Source of the DNA: Martinezella lusitana
GTDB taxonomy: Bacteria; Pseudomonadota; Alphaproteobacteria; Rhizobiales; Rhizobiaceae
DNA length: 64,000 nt
Reading direction: 5' to 3'
Assembly: GCF_900094565.1 (NCBI RefSeq)
Contig: NZ_FMAF01000010.1
Coordinates: forward strand, 124,001-188,000
Both the position numbers and the translations under genes were made by a program. Shown piece after piece: positions 27,338 through 37,300 of this stretch; within the stretch, counting starts at the first letter, position 1, and every line of letters starts with the position of its first letter. The notes beneath the pieces are model-generated. The model was not told where the DNA came from, ran no database searches, and saw nothing but the letters and a program-made list of their open reading frames with translations.

Positions 27338-28639
27338 TTACGGGGCCGGAAATCCGACGGTCACGAGAAGGCCAGGTCCGTCGTCGCGGTTGATCAGTTT
27401 CAGGGACAAGCCATAACGGTCGCATATGGCTTCGACGATCGCAAGACCGAGACCGGTGCCCTCGCCCCTGCCCGAGCCGCGATAAAATCGCTCCGTAAGT
27501 CGCGGCAATTCATGCTCCTGAACGCCAGGGCCATTGTCCGAGACGATCAGTAACGGGGAGGCTCCGCCTTTAACCGTAATGTCTACCGCGCCCCCGTTCG
27601 GGGTGTAGCGTACGGCGTTGTCGACGATCGTCTCGATCAATGTCTTCAGGTCGTCGCTATCGATCCGAACCCAGGCCCCATCAGCCAGGGCCGCAAAGCC
27701 GAGATCGAGCTGCTTCTCCTCGGCGGCGACCAAGAGCCCGGAAACCACGTCCTTGACCGTCTCCGTCAGGTCAAATACCTGCGTCGGAGCTGCAAGGGGC
27801 TCCCCCTCATATCTGCTGATCTTGAGAAGCTTATCGGTCAGCGCGGAGACGCGTCTGGCGCCCGCGCGCAGCTCGGAGAGCCGTTCCTCAAGATCGGGAC
27901 CCCTGCTCTGCGAAAGATTGCCAATCTGCAATGTCAATGCCGAAAGCGGGGTCCTCAATTCGTGTGCGGCATCTGAAAGAAACATCTGTTGCTGCCGTAG
28001 CGCGACGGCAAGACGGGCTATAAGCTCATTCATCGAACGGACGAAAGGCCAGACCTCGCGAGGCATTGTGCTTAGATCGACTGGAATTGCGTCCATGGTT
28101 GCCTTCAAGGACAATTCTTTACCAAGATGCTCCAGGTTGCGAAAAATACGCCCTGTTACGAAGGCGACCAAGAGCCAGGAAAGAGGAATAGCCACCAGGA
28201 AGGGAATGGTAGCCCTTGCCGCGGCATCGGTGGCCAACTCCTTGCGGACAGCCATCTGCTGGGCCACTTGTACGGTTCTCTCTGGTGTGATTATCGAAAA
28301 GACCCGCCATTCCCTTTTTCCATCCGAAAATTCGGAAAATCCGGTCTCCGCGCGGTCTGGAATAACGATGGATTGGTCCGAGCTTTTGGCAACGCGACCA
28401 TCGGCATAGCTCACTTCTATGACATAATCGTCTTCGCTGTCGTGAGGAGGCAGGGCTGCCCGATCGGGTGCGATGAACGTCAAGTCGCCGACGTAGCGGG
28501 CGATCTGACGCTGTTGGAGGTCGAGAAAATCGCCGCTTTCATTCATCGTGAACAGGTAGGATGCTGCGCCAAAGACGACAGCGATGATGGTGAAAAGGAT
28601 CGACAGCGAGCTTGCCGTTGCGGTCCGAAGCGAGATCAT
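27338..28639 (-). CDS. Sensor histidine kinase, QseC/TctE-like
   Basis: 433 residues from ATG 28639, which overlaps the regulator stop (ATGA). Two membrane segments (about 8-30 and 145-168: SILFTIIAVVFGAASYLFTM; IPFLVAIPLSWLLVAFVTGR) flank a periplasmic sensor domain of about 115 residues. The catalytic parts are in order: HisKA SDAAHELRTPLSAL, N box IVDNAVRYTPNGG, G1 DNGPGV, F box RFYRGSG, G2 GEGTGLGLAIV. It should phosphorylate the OmpR-type regulator encoded upstream (28636-29295). The signal is unknown; relatives respond to carboxylates, cations or host signals. Confidence 0.88.
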   Translation of the reverse strand: MISLRTATASSLSILFTIIAVVFGAASYLFTMNESGDFLDLQQRQIARYVGDLTFIAPDRAALPPHDSEDDYVIEVSYADGRVAKSSDQSIVIPDRAETGFSEFSDGKREWRVFSIITPERTVQVAQQMAVRKELATDAAARATIPFLVAIPLSWLLVAFVTGRIFRNLEHLGKELSLKATMDAIPVDLSTMPREVWPFVRSMNELIARLAVALRQQQMFLSDAAHELRTPLSALTLQIGNLSQSRGPDLEERLSELRAGARRVSALTDKLLKISRYEGEPLAAPTQVFDLTETVKDVVSGLLVAAEEKQLDLGFAALADGAWVRIDSDDLKTLIETIVDNAVRYTPNGGAVDITVKGGASPLLIVSDNGPGVQEHELPRLTERFYRGSGRGEGTGLGLAIVEAICDRYGLSLKLINRDDGPGLLVTVGFPAP

Positions 28640-29295
28640 GACTTTGGAACCATCCAACCAGCACCACGGACGTTCCGGATGACTTGTTTGTCAAAACGCC
28701 TGCGAATGTAGAAAATCAGAACCTCAACGGCATTGCTTTCGACTTCCTCTCCCCACCCGTAGATTTTTTCCTCCAGTTGCGATCGTGACAGGATTACACC
28801 GGGCCGCTCAAGGAGTGCCCGCATGAGCGCAAATTCACGGTAGGGAAGAACTTCCGTCACGCTGTTGTAGGAAAGTTCGTGTGTCGCAAGATCGAGAACA
28901 ACGCTTGAGGTTCCGATCTTCGACGTGGCATGGCCCGCCCGACGCCGGATAACGGCGCGGAGTCGGGCAATGATCTCCGACGGCTCGAAAGGCTTGAGCA
29001 CAAAGTCGTCCGCCCCGAGATCCAGTCCCTTCAGCCTGACATCGAGGTCGTCGCGTGCGGTGATGACCACGATCGGCACGCTCGACCCTCGAAAGCGCGC
29101 ATCGCGCAACAAAGTCAGGCCGTCGGGTGCGGGCAAAGACAAATCCAGAAGAACTGCCGCGTGCGAATCGTGTCTCATCGCCTCCTCGGCCAATCGACCG
29201 TCCGCGACCCAATCCACCGACATGCCGACATCCGTCAACGCGCGTCGCAAGCCGAGTGCCAGCATGGGATCATCTTCCACAACGAGAATTCTCAT
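28636..29295 (-). CDS. OmpR/QseB-family response regulator
   Basis: 219 residues. The receiver domain (1-118) has the acidic pair in VEDDP, the phospho-acceptor Asp in VLLDLSLPAPDG (about residue 51), Thr in VITARDD and Lys in VLKPFEPSE. The C-terminal winged helix (about 125-219) carries LSRSQLEEKIYGWGEEVESN, VEVLIFYIRRRFDK and NVRGAGWMV. It precedes its kinase with a 4-base overlap. Likely target genes are the neighbouring envelope and export operons, by context only. Confidence 0.9.
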   Translation of the reverse strand: MRILVVEDDPMLALGLRRALTDVGMSVDWVADGRLAEEAMRHDSHAAVLLDLSLPAPDGLTLLRDARFRGSSVPIVVITARDDLDVRLKGLDLGADDFVLKPFEPSEIIARLRAVIRRRAGHATSKIGTSSVVLDLATHELSYNSVTEVLPYREFALMRALLERPGVILSRSQLEEKIYGWGEEVESNAVEVLIFYIRRRFDKQVIRNVRGAGWMVPKS

Positions 29296-29824
29296 CCGCT
29301 CTCAATCTCCCGCGCACTTTCCGAACTCATGAATTCGAGTATTTGGTTCGGAGTTGGCACCGACCAAAATCACTAAGTCGCATCTAAGAATCGGATGCAA
29401 CTTTTCCCCCGCTTGCAACCCGATGCAAGGCTTATACCACAATGTTCGCGCAGCTGACTTGAGCCTCTGCGCGTAACGCCTTGCTGGTGAAGGACTTATC
29501 GGGGAGACAGGGCGCGCGTCGCGATTAGCGCGGCGACATGCAACGCCTTTGGATCAGCGCTCAATTCATTTGGAGCCGGCGCCATGCGGCCGGATGTTGC
29601 TGGGATGCGGTCGACGGCAAACGTGATGTGCCGGCAGACCCGCCGGGACCGTTCGCGCTGGTGCTCTCCGGTGATCGGGCAATAGCGGGCGGCGCGGACG
29701 ATGGGGAAATTGCTGCACCGATCGTCTCGCGCCGCCATTCATCCGCCCTGATGAGCTCAATGGAAGCGCGTGCAAGCGGGCGAGCGGCAAATTTCGATTC
29801 ATGGATAGGTGACCAGGAAGAGAG
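29296..29824. other. Intergenic region without supportable gene
   Basis: About 530 bases. Frames on both strands lack ribosome sites and families. The minus-strand part next to 29295 should hold the promoter of the regulator-kinase operon. Confidence 0.4.
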
Positions 29825-29977
29825 CTATGACAACGCCGACGACGATAAGTGCCGGATACCAAGGAGCATGCCTACGAGCGTGGCAAATGCGCGCATTGCC
29901 GACACGTATTGATCGCCGCGTCTCGGGGAGCGTCCATGTCTATCAACATAATAGCGATGAATCCGATCAGCTGCCAT
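29825..29977 (-). CDS. Possible small protein, 50 residues
   Basis: ATG at 29977 has a strong GGAGG six bases upstream. The product, MAADRIHRYYVDRHGRSPRR followed by a weakly hydrophobic stretch with FATLVGMLLGIRHL, is basic and short. No family recognised. The ribosome site is the main support. Confidence 0.35.
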   Translation of the reverse strand: MAADRIHRYYVDRHGRSPRRGDQYVSAMRAFATLVGMLLGIRHLSSSALS

Positions 29978-30134
29978 TGCAACCTCCATCTGGTTGCTAA
30001 CAGGATGCAGCGCAAAACTTACCCTGGAATTATGTTTGTCAAGGCGCGCCCTACCTGTGAGTAGGCCTAAGTCTGCGCTAATTATCCGGAGTAAGCATGC
30101 CCTTTGCATTGACGACGGAGATCCGAACCGGCTT

Positions 30135-30488
30135 ATGACTGTGAATGAATTAACGACCGGCGGATCGGGCTATAACAGCCTCCTGAGAAGACGAGAAGCA
30201 CTGCGAGAATTGTTGAGAAATGACCTTTCCAGAGTGCGCTCCTCGCGCAGAAACATCAGTTTCTCAGGGCAGGATGTCGTCGTCGAGTTATTATCCAGAC
30301 CGGAGCAATGCTTATTTGCCCTCGGGAATCCGTCAAGCGGACCCGGCTCGTTCGGCTTGCTAAGAAAAACAATCGCAGAGCGTTGCGCCGAATTGCAATT
30401 GCCCGAAGAGGTCACTGCCTCTGCACAAGCCGATTCAATATACCTTCTCAATGAAGCTTTGAATTGCCTCTTCAAAGCCAGGATCTGA
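30135..30488 (+). CDS. Hypothetical protein upstream of PAP2 gene
   Basis: 117 residues from ATG 30135; the frame is open further upstream (to 29994) and the ribosome site is weak. It is basic at the N-terminus (LLRRREALRELLRNDLSRVR), then has mixed helix-rich sequence ending QADSIYLLNEALNCLFKARI. Its stop lies two bases before the PAP2 start, so it is probably co-transcribed with that gene. Family unknown. Confidence 0.45.
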   Translation: MTVNELTTGGSGYNSLLRRREALRELLRNDLSRVRSSRRNISFSGQDVVVELLSRPEQCLFALGNPSSGPGSFGLLRKTIAERCAELQLPEEVTASAQADSIYLLNEALNCLFKARI

Positions 30489-30490
30489 AT

Positions 30491-31033
30491 ATGGATGAAA
30501 TTGTAACGCGTTGGATCAACAGCTGGGCCGGATCAAATTATATCCTCGATGCGGTGGTTATAGCGGTGACACAATTCGGCGCTCCGCTTCTCGTGCTATT
30601 TGTCGTCCTGCAATGGTGGTCCGGCAAAGATAGAGACCATGTCCGGCATGCCTGCATAGCCTGCGGCCTGGCCTTTTTGCTTGGACTTGGTTTAAATCAG
30701 ATTGTCATTCTTTTCATAGATCGCTTGCGACCTTATGAGCTTGGGGTCACTCATCTCATCATCGGTCGGAGCACCGACGCTTCATTTCCATCCGATCATG
30801 CCACAGCGACATTCGCAATTGCCTTCTCCCTCCTTGCAGAGGGGCTAAGACGACGGGCAATCGTCGCCATGATGGTGGCGCTATTTATCAGCCTGTCCCG
30901 GGTTTATGTCGGCACCCATTATGTTTCCGACCTGGTGGGTGGAGTTTTCATGGCTCTGCTATCGACCGCGCTCGTTCAAGCCTTTTATCGTGAAGACACG
31001 AAATTCGATCGCATGGTTAAGTCGATTCTCTAG
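30491..31033 (+). CDS. PAP2-family phosphatase (undecaprenyl-diphosphatase-like)
   Basis: 180 residues from ATG 30491 (AGGATCTGAAT upstream). It is an integral membrane phosphatase with the three PAP2 signatures: FIDRLRPYE, SFPSDHATATFAI and SRVYVGTHYVSDLVGG, which hold the catalytic His and Arg residues. Size and motifs match BcrC-like undecaprenyl-pyrophosphate phosphatases, which recycle the lipid carrier for peptidoglycan and surface polysaccharide. A role in lipid A or phospholipid dephosphorylation is also possible. It is one of two PAP2 genes within 3 kb. Confidence 0.85.
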   Translation: MDEIVTRWINSWAGSNYILDAVVIAVTQFGAPLLVLFVVLQWWSGKDRDHVRHACIACGLAFLLGLGLNQIVILFIDRLRPYELGVTHLIIGRSTDASFPSDHATATFAIAFSLLAEGLRRRAIVAMMVALFISLSRVYVGTHYVSDLVGGVFMALLSTALVQAFYREDTKFDRMVKSIL

Positions 31034-31391
31034 TCGAGTTACAGGGCGAAGAGTCGACGACAACCCCGGATCTCGCGGCGAATTATGGCTCGCGAAGAAG
31101 GCAATTATCATCGTTCGGCTGGCTTTTGCCGCGCCCGTCGCATCCCTCCTACCGGCGGCCCCGGCGATTGCCGCCGCCTCACAGACGCTCGGCGACCTCG
31201 CAAAATTCGAGCCAATCGCCGGCAAAGCGGATCTTCCAGACCCTCAGTGGCGATCCGGGTCGCAACCCTCGTTACAAGTATAATGGCCGACCGGGATTCC
31301 TTGTCGACCATCTTGCGCAGCGTTCACTATCTTCAAGTTGGAAGGCTCCCCCACCGACTTTCCGCAAACGCCGACCCACCTTAGATGACGA
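31034..31391 (+). pseudogene. Relic of a secreted-protein gene (signal peptide only)
   Basis: In 31090-31283 one plus-strand frame reads LAKKAIIIVRLAFAAPVASL, then LPAAPAIAAASQTLGDLAKF. This looks like a Sec leader plus the start of a mature protein, and it ends at a stop after about 30 more residues. There is no in-frame start codon with a ribosome site. I take this as the remains of a small periplasmic-protein gene; nothing else is evident in the region. Confidence 0.3.
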
Positions 31392-32183
31392 TCATTCGCT
31401 GTCGAGGACCAATGATTCATCTTTGCTGCGTCGGCGATTGATGGTCATGTAGGCGACGATCAGGACGATGGCACCGAGAAAGAGAAGGCTGGTGATCGTG
31501 GTGCCGAACCCCAATCCTCCGTACTCCCTGGGTTGCGAAAGCAGATCGCCAAACGATGCGCCAAGTGGCCGGGTAAAGATATACGCCAGCCAAAAGGCGA
31601 GAATGCCGTTGAGCTTGAAAAGGTAATATCCCAACGCCACGAGAGCGATAACCCCGGCGAAAATATAGCCCGTGGTCAAATAACCGAGATCGAACCGTTC
31701 AGCCACAAGATCACCTGATGAAGTCCCCAGCGCGAATGTAAAGAGGATCGCAAACCAATAGAAGATTTCGCGCCTTGTCGTGAAGATCGTGTGGATGGAT
31801 AGCGTGTTCTCGCTCGCGTACCAGGCGCAGAAAGTAACCGCGAGAGCGATGCCGAAGCCGATCGTTGTCGTCTCGAGCGCGATCCCGAAGTTATCGACGA
31901 GATTATCGCTGACCAGCGTGCCAACGACACTGATCATGACGACGGCAAGCCAATAGGCCCAGGGCACGTATTTCTTCTGCGCGAATTGCAGGATGAGTGC
32001 GACCGCCAGCAACCCGCACATGATGGCCGATGTCATCGGCAGGCCGAGGCCGAGATTGACCGCCAGATAGTCAGCCGCCGTTTCGCCCATGGTGACCGCC
32101 AGGAGCTTTATGATCCAAAAATCGACCGTTACATCGGGAACGCGATTGGGTGCCGGGTCACTTGAGGTCGTTGATGAAGGCAT
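31392..32183 (-). CDS. COG4705-type multi-spanning membrane protein
   Basis: 263 residues with about eight membrane segments and an internal repeat: WIIKLLAVTMGETAADYLAV near the N-terminus and FALGTSSGDLVAERFDLGYL, YIFTRPLGASFGDLLSQPRE later. Each contains the Lys/Thr-G-x-(S/A)-D pattern typical of this uncharacterised family. It ends in basic RRRSKDES. Members often sit beside two-component systems and PAP2 phosphatases, as here. It lies 35 bases downstream of the small periplasmic protein gene, so the two may form one unit. Function unknown. Confidence 0.8.
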   Translation of the reverse strand: MPSSTTSSDPAPNRVPDVTVDFWIIKLLAVTMGETAADYLAVNLGLGLPMTSAIMCGLLAVALILQFAQKKYVPWAYWLAVVMISVVGTLVSDNLVDNFGIALETTTIGFGIALAVTFCAWYASENTLSIHTIFTTRREIFYWFAILFTFALGTSSGDLVAERFDLGYLTTGYIFAGVIALVALGYYLFKLNGILAFWLAYIFTRPLGASFGDLLSQPREYGGLGFGTTITSLLFLGAIVLIVAYMTINRRRSKDESLVLDSE

Positions 32184-32218
32184 AGCCTCCTCCTTCTTTC
32201 ACGTGGATCGAGCAAACG

Positions 32219-32473
32219 TCACTTGCCCAGGATCTTCATCGCCTGGCTGAAGAATTCATCGGCGCGTTTGTCGTCATCAGCGTTGCAACGCTCGACACCC
32301 TTTGCTTCCAGTTCGGAAATCTTTGCTTTGTCGGCATCGCTCGGCTTCGCTGAGGCTTCTGCCGCGCGTAACTCCTTCAGCGCTTCCTCGCATGGCACGT
32401 TCGCAGCCTGCGCCGCACTTGCCGCATAAATGCCGGCCGCAAGCACAATGATTGGCAAAATGAGATTCTTCAT
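32219..32473 (-). CDS. Small periplasmic protein
   Basis: 84 residues. A clear signal peptide (LILPIIVLAAGIYAASAAQA) is followed by a charged helical mature part of about 60 residues with two cysteines (VPCEEALKELRAAE and GVERCNADDD) that could form a disulfide. It is encoded just upstream of the COG4705-type protein on the same strand. No characterised family recognised. Confidence 0.65.
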   Translation of the reverse strand: MKNLILPIIVLAAGIYAASAAQAANVPCEEALKELRAAEASAKPSDADKAKISELEAKGVERCNADDDKRADEFFSQAMKILGK

Positions 32474-33071
32474 CGGATTTGTCCTATTGATCGATATTTG
32501 TGAGAGGCCCTAAGACGCCAGGCCCGGTCACTGCTAACCTCCAATTCTCGCCCGCACCTGTCTGTCAGTTTACAGTTTCGTAAAGTGGCCAAGGCAGTCC
32601 ATAGGCGCGACCCATGTCTTTCGATCGAAGAGAACCTGTCTTCCCGAGCGTTGGGCTCGGATTGATGTCATAGTGCGGGACCGCTCCCCGGTCCGTTTCG
32701 CTGATTTATCTCTCCCCAACGCCATCACCTGAGAGCACTTCGGACTGGGCGCCCAAGGCTCTCTGCAAGAACGCCGACGCAACCTGCCAATGGAACGACG
32801 TTGGCTGCACGAGCCCTGTTGGGTATCCCTCCTTGGTCAGCATTCTGTGCAGTCTATTGACAAAAATGGGAAGATGTTGGGGAACAGCCTTATAGCGGGG
32901 CGGCTCGCCTGCTGTCAGGATAAAGCCGAGATAACGTTCTTGACGCTATGTTCCTTCCATCGACGGAACAAACATGGAGAGGATTTCATTTGCCTTAGCG
33001 TTCATCGATTCTTCGCCACGAGCATCCGACGCGGGAGGCAACGCTGGTGACGGCGTACCTCTTGCCCGCAT
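32474..33071. other. Intergenic region without supportable gene
   Basis: About 600 bases. Small frames (for example 32570-32782 minus and 32790-33050 plus) have no ribosome site or family. The promoter of the 32219-32473 gene should lie here. Confidence 0.4.
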
Positions 33072-33896
33072 TCAATCTTTCGAAGGCGCTTGTGGCCTGC
33101 AACGGACCCAAATGCTCCAGAGCAGAAGCGACCACCCTGCCCCCATGCCCCATCCCCCGATAACGTCGGTTGGAAAGTGAACGCCGAGAAAAACGCGCGA
33201 AAAGCCCACCAAGCCCGTCATCACAATCGCCAAGCCCAGAAATGCCCGTCGTCCTGTCCTTGACTGCAGCCGCGAGGCAAAGAGCAACGCGAGGCCAATA
33301 TAGACTGCGGAAGAGAGCGTAGAGTGACCGCTGGGAAAGCTCTGTCCGCTTGCGGTCACCAAATGCGAAACAACATCAGGCCGCGCCCGACCTATCAGAG
33401 GTTTGATACCGTTGCCCAGCAGTTCTGCGCCACCGAAAAGGAGCCCGATGAATGCAGCCTCTCGATATGCTGCGTTTGCGAGCAGAAACATCGCCAATGC
33501 TGCTGCGACGAACCCTGTGACCGCTGAACTGCCAAAATTGGTGAGATTGATCATGACGTCGGGCAGCCATGTTGGGCCGATAGGAAGCTGCGCATCCGCG
33601 CTCCTACGCAGGGCAAGGAGAACTTCGTTGTCGAGAGGCCAAGTCTGACCGCTCATGACGCCCACGGCAAGCGCGCAAGCAATACCCACGCAAATCACAG
33701 CTGCTATTCTTACCAACGCCGGAGCGTTGCCGGTTCGACTGTCTCGATACACTGATTTCCTTGCCGATCTACCAATATCGATACTGATATGCGCGACATC
33801 GCTGACAAAGCCCTGAAGGATTGGCGAACAGGACCGGGCTATACGTGCCCGGTCCCCGGCGAGATCGCATTGCCATGCAACCGCCTTTGAAAGCAC
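33072..33896 (-). CDS. PAP2-family membrane phosphatase
   Basis: 274 residues from a GTG at 33896; the start is uncertain because the first 60 residues are not typical of the family. After a membrane segment near 65-80 the PAP2 core appears: GNGIKPLIGRARPDVVSHLV, SGQSFPSGHSTLSSAVYIGL and SRVFLGVHFPTDVIGGWGMG. Relatives dephosphorylate lipid phosphates such as undecaprenyl diphosphate, phosphatidylglycerol phosphate or lipid A. It begins three bases after the stop of the DUF1344 gene, so both are on one transcript. Confidence 0.82.
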   Translation of the reverse strand: MLSKAVAWQCDLAGDRARIARSCSPILQGFVSDVAHISIDIGRSARKSVYRDSRTGNAPALVRIAAVICVGIACALAVGVMSGQTWPLDNEVLLALRRSADAQLPIGPTWLPDVMINLTNFGSSAVTGFVAAALAMFLLANAAYREAAFIGLLFGGAELLGNGIKPLIGRARPDVVSHLVTASGQSFPSGHSTLSSAVYIGLALLFASRLQSRTGRRAFLGLAIVMTGLVGFSRVFLGVHFPTDVIGGWGMGAGWSLLLWSIWVRCRPQAPSKD

Positions 33897-33899
33897 CGC

Positions 33900-34160
33900 C
33901 TACTTTGCGGGAGTCACCTTTGAAGCCTGTGAGACGCCGGATTTCTGGACCGCGTATCGGACCGAGACCTTCTCGCCGACTTTGAACGACTCGGCCTCAA
34001 TGTTCTCAGGCAGTTTGACCGTTGTCCCCGTGGACAGCGTAATCTGGTCCGCCTTGACGTCGATATTGGTGATCGTTCCAGTTTCATTACGGGCCATCGC
34101 CATTCCCGCAGTGAGGGTCGAGGTGGCGATAACAGCGATCGCCAACGACTTCTTCAGCAT
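33900..34160 (-). CDS. DUF1344 periplasmic protein
   Basis: 86 residues. A signal peptide (SLAIAVIATSTLTAGMAMA) precedes a small OB-like barrel with ETGTITNIDVKADQITLSTG, VKLPENIEAESFKVGEKVSV and RYAVQKSG. This is the DUF1344 pattern, common and often multi-copy in rhizobia. The start at 34160 has AAAGGAG upstream. It leads directly into the PAP2 gene. Function unknown, in the periplasm. Confidence 0.8.
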   Translation of the reverse strand: MLKKSLAIAVIATSTLTAGMAMARNETGTITNIDVKADQITLSTGTTVKLPENIEAESFKVGEKVSVRYAVQKSGVSQASKVTPAK

Positions 34161-34336
34161 AATTCACTCCTTTGATTTTACAGGACTCACTATTGCAGCC
34201 TTGAGCGGCCTTAGGCCGGCATCGCCAACCGCCCGCGAAATCTAAGCTGCGATTCTTCTCGGCACTTTGCCTAATTCTTACAAATTGGATATCGCATGAG
34301 ATATCGAGTGCCATTGGCTCGCGGAGCGATTTTCCG

Positions 34337-37300
34337 TCAGATCGAACCGACCGCGGCCTGCAAATGCGATGGCTGAGTCGCACGCCTTCCCTGCAGTTTG
34401 TCGAACGCCAGATAGATCACCGGTGTCGTAAACAGGGTCAGCGCCTGCGATACGACAAGCCCGCCAACAATCGCAATACCGAGAGGTACGCGCAATTCGG
34501 ATCCAGGCCCGGTTCCCAATGCCAACGGGACTGCCCCGAACAATGCCGAGAACGTCGTCATCATGATGGGCCGGAACCTCAGCATGCAGGCTTGGCGTAT
34601 GGCATCTTGTGGCGCCAAATTCTGGGTTCGTTCGGCGTCCAGGGCAAAGTCGATCATCATGATCGCATTCTTCTTGACAATCCCGATCAGCAGAATGATT
34701 CCGATCATTCCCATGATCGATAGATCCAGATTGGCAAGCTTCAGAGCCAACAGCGCACCGAGGCCTGCAGAAGGCAGCGTGGAAATGATCGTGAGCGGAT
34801 GTATCGCGCTCTCATAGAGAATACCTAGCACGATGTAGACTGCCACGACGGCCGCCAGGATCAGCCAGGGCTGGCTTTGCAGCGAGTCCTGAAAGGCCTG
34901 TGCTGTTCCTTGGAACGAGCCCATCACCGTCGCTGGCATGCCTGCGCTGGTCTCGGCCGATTTGATAGCTGTGACGGCGTCGCTCAGTGCATTGCCGGGT
35001 TTGATATTAAAGGAGATCGTCGTTGCCGGCATGGATCCTTGATGATTTATGGATACGGGCAAAACGCCAGTTTTCAGCGATCCGAGCATGCTCAACGGTA
35101 CGAGTTTACCGGTGGTGGACGATTTCACGTAGAGATGCGATAGCGCCTCGGGCGACAGGGCAAATTCTGGCGCAAGCTCCATCACGACATGATATTGACT
35201 GACCTGTGTATATAGCGTCGCGATCTGCCGCTGCCCAAAGGCATCATAAAGCGTCTGATCGATTTGAGAAACGTTTACACCCAGACGCGAGGCTGTCGAG
35301 CGATCTATATCGAGCGTGGCGCTTGTGGCTGCCTTTTGCTTATCGGAGATCACGTCTTGAAGCTCTGGCAGGCTCTTCAGCACCTTGGTCATCGTCGCGG
35401 CCCATTTGTCGAGCTCCGCTGTATCCGGATCCTGAAGAGTGTATTGATACTGCGAGGCCGACGCGCGCCCGCCGATCTGAATGTCCTGGCGAATCTGAAG
35501 ACCAACGGTCAAACCTTCCAAGCCCGCCGTTGCCGCTCGCAGACGCGCCAACACCGCTGAGGCGGGGTCTCGTGTGCCGATTGGTTTCAGGTTTATTTGA
35601 ATCTGGCCGACGCTTGCCGAGGGGCTCGGATTGATCCAATAGGCAACGTTGTCGACGGCGGGATCAGCCATCACGACCTGTGCAAGCGCCTGCATCTTGG
35701 TCGACATATCCGCGAAAGAAATGTCTGTGGCCGCCTGCGCCTGCCCTTGAACCCATCCGGTGTCCTGTTGTGGGATAAATCCCTTTGGTATGGAAACGTA
35801 AAGCCATCCGGTGGCTACCATGGTCGCCAAAGCGACGGCCAGCGTGACGGCGCGGTAGCGCAGGACGACATCGAGCACCTTGCCGTACCCCGCCGTGCAC
35901 CTTTCAAAGAAGGTTTCCGACCAACGGAAAAGGGCACCATGCGGCTGATTATGGTCGTGCTTGATCAGCCAGGCGCACATCATCGGCGTGACAGTCAGCG
36001 ACACCAGCCCCGAAATGATGATCGCGACGCTGATCGTCACCGCGAATTCGCGGAAGAGTCGGCCGACAATGCCACCCATCAGAAGAATGGGGATGAAAAC
36101 AGCCACCAGGGAGACGGTCATGGAGACGATGGTGAATCCCACCTCCCGCGACCCTTCGATAGCCGCTTCGAGCGTGGACTTTCCTTCTTCGACGTGACGC
36201 ATCACGTTCTCAATGACAACGATGGCATCGTCGACGACAAACCCGACTGCGATGGTCAGTCCCATCAGCGACAGATTGTCGAGACTATAGCCTGCAACAT
36301 ACATGATGGCGAAAGTGCCGATCAAAGACAGCGGAATGGTTGCCGCCGGGATGATCGTCGCCCACAGATTCCGCAGGAAGCTGAAAATCACCAGCACCAC
36401 GAGCCCAATGGTGATCAGGATCGTTGTTTTCACGTCATCCACCGAGGTCTGGATCATGCCCGACCTGTCAGCAACGACCGAGAGTTTGATGCCCGCTGGT
36501 AGCGCCGCCTCCATCTGCGGCAGCTTGGCTTTGATCCCTTGTATGGTGTCCAGCACATTCGAGCCCGCCATTTTATGAACGTCGAGCATGACCGAACGGG
36601 TATCCTGCAACCACGCCGCCTGGTTGACATCTTCCGGACCGGATACAACAGTCCCGATGTCGCCAGCTCGGATGGGCGATCCATTCTTGTAGGCGATCAC
36701 CATCGAACGAAACGCCTGGACGTCCATGATCTGGTCGGTTGCATCCAAGACGGTGGTCCTTCCATTGCCGACCAGTTGCCCCTTGGGCTGGTTGACGGTC
36801 TGAGCGCCGACAGCGTTTCGGACGTCTTCGAGCGTCAACCCGCGCGCGGCGACCTTGTCCGGATCGAGCTGAATTCGGATCGACGGCCGCTGCGGCCCGT
36901 GGTAGTCCACGAGCCCGACGCCATTCATCTGCGAAACCTGCTGGGCGATGATGTCTTCCGCATAGTGATCGAGTTCGGTCGTCGGGATTCGATCGGACGT
37001 CAGCGCCAAAGTGAGAATCGTCGCTTCCGCCGGATTGCTCTTGTGGAAGGTCGGAGCAGCGGGGAGATCCTTGGGTAACTGACCGCTGGTCGCACTGATT
37101 GCCGCTTGAACGTCCTGTGCGGCGCTGTTTATATCCCTGTTCAGATCGAATTGCAGCGTAATCGAAGTCCGCCCGGACGAGCTCGTCGACGTCATTTGAG
37201 ATACACCCGAGATCGTCGAAAGTTGGTTTTCCAATGGTGTTGCAACCGAAGTCGCCATCGTTTCCGCGCTTGCCCCAGGAAGAGAGCTCGAAATCTGGAT

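Noticed and set aside
35597..36502. Plus-strand frame of 301 codons antisense to the RND pump gene
   Set aside because: No ribosome site, His/Arg-rich low-quality product, antisense to a certain gene.
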